Source of the DNA: Actinomycetes bacterium
GTDB taxonomy: Bacteria > Actinomycetota > Actinomycetes > Actinomycetales > Dermatophilaceae
DNA: 8,238 nucleotides
Assembly (NCBI GenBank): GCA_023389095.1
Contig: JAEWFB010000378.1
Span: 1 to 8,238 of the forward strand
Direction of reading: 5' to 3'
In this document: positions 5,231-8,238 of the stretch, in pieces
Numbering within the stretch: the stretch's first letter is position 1
How the letters are laid out: each line of letters begins with the position of its first letter
Notes under the pieces: generated by a model
Databases searched by the model: none
What the model was told of the DNA's origin: nothing
Seen by the model: the letters and a program-made list of their open reading frames with translations, nothing else
Program-made: the position numbers and the translations under genes

Positions 5231-6106
5231 ATGGCAAGCAGGGCCCTCTGCGTCGGCATCAACCAGTTCGCGTCGCTCCCGCGCACGAGCTGGCTCAACG
5301 GTTGCGTCAACGACGCCAACGACGTCGCGGCCGGCCTGCGTGCGTTCGGGTTCACCAAGAGCAGCACGACGGTCCTCACCGACGCCGACGCGACGAAGAA
5401 GAACGTCATGACCGCGCTCACCGACCTCGTCCACACGGCCAAGCCCGGCGACCACATCGTGTTCACCTTCTCGAGCCACGGCACCCAGGTGCCCAACGAG
5501 CCCGGCGGCGACTACGAGCCCGACGGTCTCGACGAGGCCTTCGCCTGCCACGACATCCGCCAGCGCGGCAACCAGTGGGACCGCGACACCGTCATCGTCG
5601 ACGACGAGCTGCACGACCTCTTCGCGACGGTGCCGAGCGGCGTCCTGCTCGAGGTGGTCCTCGACACCTGCCACAGCGGAACCGGGCTGCGCGACCTCGA
5701 GGAGGTCATGCAGGCGGCCGTGCTCGGACGCGCACCGCGGTTCCTGCCGCCGCCGACCCCGGCCGGTCTCGACCAGGTCCGCTCGATCCGGTCCCTCGCG
5801 CCGCCGCGCACCGTCGACCGCAAGGCCCTCGTCGAGCTCACCAAGGGCCGGCGGGCGGGCGCCAAGCCGGTGCTCTTCGCCGCCTGCAAGCCCGACCAGA
5901 CGGCGTCCGACGCCACCTTCGACGGACGCTCCAACGGGGCCTTCACCTACCTGTTCCTCAAGGCGCTCAAGGGAACCCCGACCGCCACCCGGACCGAGCT
6001 GCTGCGCACCGTCACCTCCGGCCTCAAGGGTGGCGACTTCAGCCAGCGCTCGACGCTCGAGGGCCCGGTCGCCGCGAAGAAGGTGGGGTTCGGCCAGCCC
6101 TGGTGA
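5231..6106 (+). CDS. Caspase-family peptidase, type I metacaspase-like
   Basis: A compact 291-residue caspase-fold (peptidase C14) protein without signal peptide, transmembrane segment or extra domain. The N-terminal strand ALCVGINQF at 5-13 and the W-L-N-G-C-V-N-D-A segment (21-29) match the start of metacaspase p20 units. Catalytic His83 lies in FSSHGTQ and Cys147 in LDTCHSG. The acidic segment DYEPDGLDEAF (94-104) matches the conserved metacaspase loop after the histidine. A Pro/Arg-rich linker (about 165-211) leads to a p10-like part with FAACKPDQTASD (216-227) and GAFTYLFLKAL. Metacaspases cut after Arg or Lys, often with calcium and self-processing in the linker. The start ATG has AGGAAGGAA five bases upstream. 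It lies 90 bases behind the hydrolase-CHAT gene on the same strand, which suggests one operon and a shared pathway. The family call is firm; the substrate and activation are unknown. Confidence 0.92.
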   Translation: MASRALCVGINQFASLPRTSWLNGCVNDANDVAAGLRAFGFTKSSTTVLTDADATKKNVMTALTDLVHTAKPGDHIVFTFSSHGTQVPNEPGGDYEPDGLDEAFACHDIRQRGNQWDRDTVIVDDELHDLFATVPSGVLLEVVLDTCHSGTGLRDLEEVMQAAVLGRAPRFLPPPTPAGLDQVRSIRSLAPPRTVDRKALVELTKGRRAGAKPVLFAACKPDQTASDATFDGRSNGAFTYLFLKALKGTPTATRTELLRTVTSGLKGGDFSQRSTLEGPVAAKKVGFGQPW

Positions 6107-6142
6107 CCGACGCCACAGGTGGGCACCCTCACACGCGTGGGC

Positions 6143-6168
6143 GCTGCCGGGCCCGGTCGGCCGGCGGC
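6143..6168 (+). terminator. Hairpin after the metacaspase gene
   Basis: Arms 6143-6150 and 6161-6168 pair over eight positions (one G-T wobble) around a ten-base loop, 36 bases past the metacaspase stop. There is no U-tract. It probably ends the hydrolase-CHAT/metacaspase transcript and sits just upstream of the candidate acyl-CoA dehydrogenase promoter. Confidence 0.42.
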
Positions 6169-6173
6169 ATACT
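6168..6173 (+). promoter_or_regulatory. Candidate -10 element for acyl-CoA dehydrogenase
   Basis: CATACT resembles the TATAAT box and lies 55 bases before the ATG, in a 122-base gap where a promoter is expected. No clear -35 is visible at 17 bases upstream (TGCCGG). It overlaps the end of the terminator-like hairpin. Confidence 0.28.
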
Positions 6174-6228
6174 CGGTCGCAGCCGACCCCGGCCCGATCC
6201 AGCCCAGACGCAAGGTGGCGATCCGAGC

Positions 6229-7428
6229 ATGTCCCGACTCCAGCAGACCGACGGCCTCACCGAGGAGCAGACCGAGCTGGTCAAGCTCGTGCGGGAGTTC
6301 GTCGAGGAGCAGATCATCCCCGTCGCGACCGAGCTCGAGCACCGCGACGAGTACCCCACAGAGATCGTCGAGGGCATGAAGGAGATGGGGATCTTCGGGC
6401 TGATGATCCCCGAGGAGTACGGCGGCCTCGGCGAGTCCCTGCTCACCTACGCCCTGTGCGTCGAGGAGATCGCCCGCGGCTGGATGAGCGTCAGCGGGAT
6501 CATCAACACTCACTTCATCGTCGCCTACATGCTGCTCCAGCACGGCACCGACGAGCAGAAGCAGCGCTACCTGCCGAAGATGTCCACCGGTGAGATCCGC
6601 GGCGCCTTCTCGATGAGCGAGCCCGGTTGCGGCAGTGACGTGTCCGCGATCAAGACCAAGGCCGTCAAGGGAGACGACGGCGACTGGACCATCAACGGCC
6701 AGAAGATGTGGCTCACCAACGGCGGCTCGGCCAACCTCGTGGCCGTCCTCGTCAAGACCGACACCGGCGCCGACTCGGTCTACAGGAACATGACGACCTT
6801 CCTCGTCGAGAAGGAGCCCGGCTTCGGCGAGACGGCCCAGGGCATCACGGTGCCGGGCAAGATCGAGAAGATGGGCTACAAGGGCGTCGACACCACCGAG
6901 CTGATCCTCGACGGGCACCGCACCACCGACGCCCAGGTCCTCGGCGGGGAGCCGGGCAAGGGCTTCTACCAGATGATGGACGGCGTGGAGGTGGGCCGCG
7001 TCAACGTCGCGGCCCGCGGCTGCGGCGTCGCGCGTCGGGCCTTCGAGCTCGGGGTGTCCTACGCCCAGCAGCGAGAGACCTTCGGCAAGAAGATCGTCGA
7101 CCACCAGGCGGTGCTCTTCCGCCTCGCCGACATGGCCGTCAAGGTCGAGGCCGCCCACGAGATGATGGTCAAGGCGGCCCGCACCAAGGACTCCGGCCAG
7201 CGCAACGACCTCGAGGCCGGCATGGCCAAGTACCTTGCCTCGGAGAACTGCGCCCAGGTCGTCGAGGACTCGTTCCGGATCCACGGCGGCTACGGCTACT
7301 CCAAGGAGTACGAGATCGAGCGGCTCTACCGGGAGGCGCCGATGCTGCTCATCGGCGAGGGCACCGCCGACATCCAGCGGATGATCATCGGCCGCCGCCT
7401 CGTCGAGGAGTACAAGCTCAAGGCCTGA
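6229..7428 (+). CDS. Acyl-CoA dehydrogenase (FAD-dependent)
   Basis: A 399-residue enzyme, the usual length for the short/medium-chain acyl-CoA dehydrogenase family. It would oxidise an acyl-CoA at the alpha-beta bond, passing electrons through FAD to electron-transfer flavoprotein, in fatty-acid or branched-chain amino-acid breakdown. Visible hallmarks: an N-terminal helical domain (about 10-120); the signature FSMSEPGCGSD at 127-137 opening the middle beta domain, with WLTNGG at 161-166; the C-terminal helical domain with QRETFGKKI at 281-289, IHGGYGYSKE at 351-360 and the catalytic-base position Glu377 in LIGEGTADIQ. No domain is missing. The ATG at 6229 has AAGGTGG ten bases upstream; the same frame is open far upstream but overlaps real genes. 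The chain-length preference cannot be read from sequence alone. A hairpin separates it from the upstream metacaspase, so it is probably an independent metabolic gene. Confidence 0.94.
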   Translation: MSRLQQTDGLTEEQTELVKLVREFVEEQIIPVATELEHRDEYPTEIVEGMKEMGIFGLMIPEEYGGLGESLLTYALCVEEIARGWMSVSGIINTHFIVAYMLLQHGTDEQKQRYLPKMSTGEIRGAFSMSEPGCGSDVSAIKTKAVKGDDGDWTINGQKMWLTNGGSANLVAVLVKTDTGADSVYRNMTTFLVEKEPGFGETAQGITVPGKIEKMGYKGVDTTELILDGHRTTDAQVLGGEPGKGFYQMMDGVEVGRVNVAARGCGVARRAFELGVSYAQQRETFGKKIVDHQAVLFRLADMAVKVEAAHEMMVKAARTKDSGQRNDLEAGMAKYLASENCAQVVEDSFRIHGGYGYSKEYEIERLYREAPMLLIGEGTADIQRMIIGRRLVEEYKLKA

Positions 7429-7512
7429 GCTCCTCGCCCACAGGGGCCCTGACCTGCCTCGAGGTGCCCGGAGCTGCCCTGAGGGCGCCACCCGGGATGC
7501 GAGGATGGAGGC
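7429..7512 (+). other. Short gap with two small dyads
   Basis: The 84-base gap contains two short inverted repeats, CAGGG-G-CCCTG (7441-7451) and GCCC-TGA-GGGC (7476-7486). Either could contribute to a weak terminator for the acyl-CoA dehydrogenase gene. No recognisable -10/-35 pair for the downstream gene is visible. Confidence 0.3.
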
Positions 7513-8148
7513 ATGAGCCTGCAACCGAAAGGTCCTCGGGGACGACCGGGATTCGCGACGCTCTCCCTCGACTACCCCATGTCCCTCGGCATCTTCGACA
7601 AGTACGAGGACGCCCAGCGAGCCGTGGACACCTTGTCCGACAAGGCGTTCCCGGTCGAGAACTGCCTCATCGTCGGCACCGAGCTCAAGCAGCTCGAACG
7701 CGTCACCGCCCGCCTCACCTGGGGCCGGGTCGCCCTCGGCGGCATGCTGTCGGGCGTCTGGCTCGGCCTCTTCGTCGGCCTCATCCTCATGCTCTTCACG
7801 CAGACCTCGAACCCGCTGAACCTCGTGCTGCTCACGGTGGCCTACGGCGCCGTGTTCGGCCTCGTCTGGTCGGTCGTCGGCTACTCCTTCACCCGCGGGG
7901 CGCGCGACTTCTCCTCGGTGAGCCAGGTCGTGGCGACCAAGTACGAGGTGTTCTGCGAGCACAAGTTCGCCCAGGAAGGCCGGGCGATCCTCGCCGAGGC
8001 GGGCATCGTCGGCATCGCCCGCACGACGCACACCCCGACGCCCACCACCCACCCGGCAGCGGCACCGTCCTCGACCCCGGCCGGGCCGTCGGGCACGACG
8101 CCGGACGACGCCCCCCGCTCCGACCCGCCCGCTCCGCCGACCGCCTAG
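7513..8148 (+). CDS. General stress protein 17M/YflT-like membrane protein
   Basis: A 211-residue protein. The N-terminal part (about 24-72) matches the YflT/17M-like general stress domain: FDKYEDAQRAVDTLSD, then FPVENCLIVGTELKQLERVT. Two hydrophobic segments follow, about 73-95 and 102-124, separated by a short polar turn, so the ends are probably both cytoplasmic. After them the chain returns to a soluble stretch ending in AGIVGIAR. The last 41 residues are a Thr/Pro/Ser/Ala-rich, probably disordered tail. The function of this actinobacterial family is not known beyond stress-related naming. The start ATG 7513 has GAGG eight bases upstream and GGAGG almost touching it. A second in-frame ATG at 7579 would drop 22 residues, but relatives usually carry a leading stretch before the domain, so I prefer the longer form. 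Confidence 0.82.
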   Translation: MSLQPKGPRGRPGFATLSLDYPMSLGIFDKYEDAQRAVDTLSDKAFPVENCLIVGTELKQLERVTARLTWGRVALGGMLSGVWLGLFVGLILMLFTQTSNPLNLVLLTVAYGAVFGLVWSVVGYSFTRGARDFSSVSQVVATKYEVFCEHKFAQEGRAILAEAGIVGIARTTHTPTPTTHPAAAPSSTPAGPSGTTPDDAPRSDPPAPPTA

Positions 8149-8158
8149 GGACGCCGGT

Positions 8159-8193
8159 ACGCCGGGGCGTGGAACGGTTCGCTGCCCCGACGT
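8159..8193 (+). terminator. Hairpin after the general stress protein gene
   Basis: The arms 8159-8169 and 8183-8193 pair with one C-A mismatch and one G-T wobble, with the core CGGGGC/GCCCCG. The hairpin lies 11 bases past the stop codon and has no U-tract. It separates the stress gene from the next gene start near 8219/8234. Confidence 0.45.
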
Positions 8194-8218
8194 GTCACCA
8201 CGGGTGAAGGACCACCCG

Positions 8219-8238
8219 ATGGAGGAGCACCCGATGCC
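8219..8238 (+). CDS. Start of a further gene, cut by the right edge
   Basis: Two in-frame ATG codons, 8219 and 8234, each follow a plausible Shine-Dalgarno: GAAGGA (8206-8211) before the first and GGAGGAG (8221-8227) before the second, with spacers of six to seven bases. The visible peptide is only MEEHPMP or MP, so the product cannot be identified. The second site has the stronger SD. That a gene starts here is inferred from the initiation signals and from the preceding terminator-like hairpin. Confidence 0.45.

Noticed and set aside
3353..5674. 773-codon minus-strand open frame
   Set aside because: It is antisense to the CHAT and metacaspase genes, has shadow composition (Arg, His, Gly, Asp runs) and no recognisable motif.
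4087..6228. Upstream extension of the acyl-CoA dehydrogenase frame
   Set aside because: It overlaps the CHAT and metacaspase genes out of frame and is Arg/Pro-rich. The dehydrogenase starts with a good SD at 6229.
5947..8052. 701-codon minus-strand open frame
   Set aside because: It is antisense to three well-supported genes; composition is repetitive and no family motif is visible.
1..8238. CRISPR arrays, tRNA/rRNA genes, insertion sequences and attachment sites
   Set aside because: I saw no regularly spaced repeats, cloverleaf-like segments, transposase motifs or terminal inverted repeats with target duplications.

Overview
The window comes from a very GC-rich chromosome with strong G/C at codon third positions. 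The gene content is typical of a high-GC actinobacterium: a RIO-type kinase, a secreted NlpC/P60 wall hydrolase with PG-binding repeats, a YflT/17M-like general stress membrane protein and an FAD acyl-CoA dehydrogenase. A Micrococcales-type organism (for example Intrasporangiaceae) is my guess from gene style only; nothing in the window fixes the taxon.

Layout. On the minus strand, left to right on the map: the 5' part of a RIO-family kinase running off the left edge (start at 284), overlapped by a small leader-like ORF (340-230); a perfect 16-bp hairpin (369-414); and the secreted NlpC/P60 peptidase (1390-449). A 189-bp divergent promoter region (1391-1579) follows. All remaining genes are on the plus strand: a 1186-residue protein joining an alpha/beta hydrolase to a CHAT protease (1580-5140), a type I metacaspase-like peptidase (5231-6106), an acyl-CoA dehydrogenase (6229-7428), a two-helix general stress membrane protein (7513-8148), and the first codons of another gene at the right edge.

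The most interesting part is the two-gene cassette 1580-6106. One polypeptide carries an intact-looking Ser-Asp-His hydrolase (S309, D483, H516) and an intact-looking CHAT Cys-His dyad (H1040, C1095). They are separated by a Pro-rich heptad repeat and a Lys-Ala tract. Ninety bases downstream lies a separate caspase-fold peptidase with its own His-Cys dyad (H83, C147). Caspase-superfamily proteases of the CHAT and metacaspase types are known components of bacterial conflict and regulated-death systems. I infer a protease relay in which proteolysis switches on, or releases, a membrane- or lipid-directed hydrolase. The sequence shows catalytic residues and gene order; the relay, the trigger and the substrate are hypotheses.

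The flanking genes look like ordinary metabolism and housekeeping. Hairpins without U-tracts follow the NlpC gene, the metacaspase gene and the stress-protein gene, so the hydrolase-CHAT/metacaspase pair is probably its own transcription unit. The long reading frames on the opposite strand across 449-3127, 3353-5674 and 5947-8052 are GC-driven shadows.
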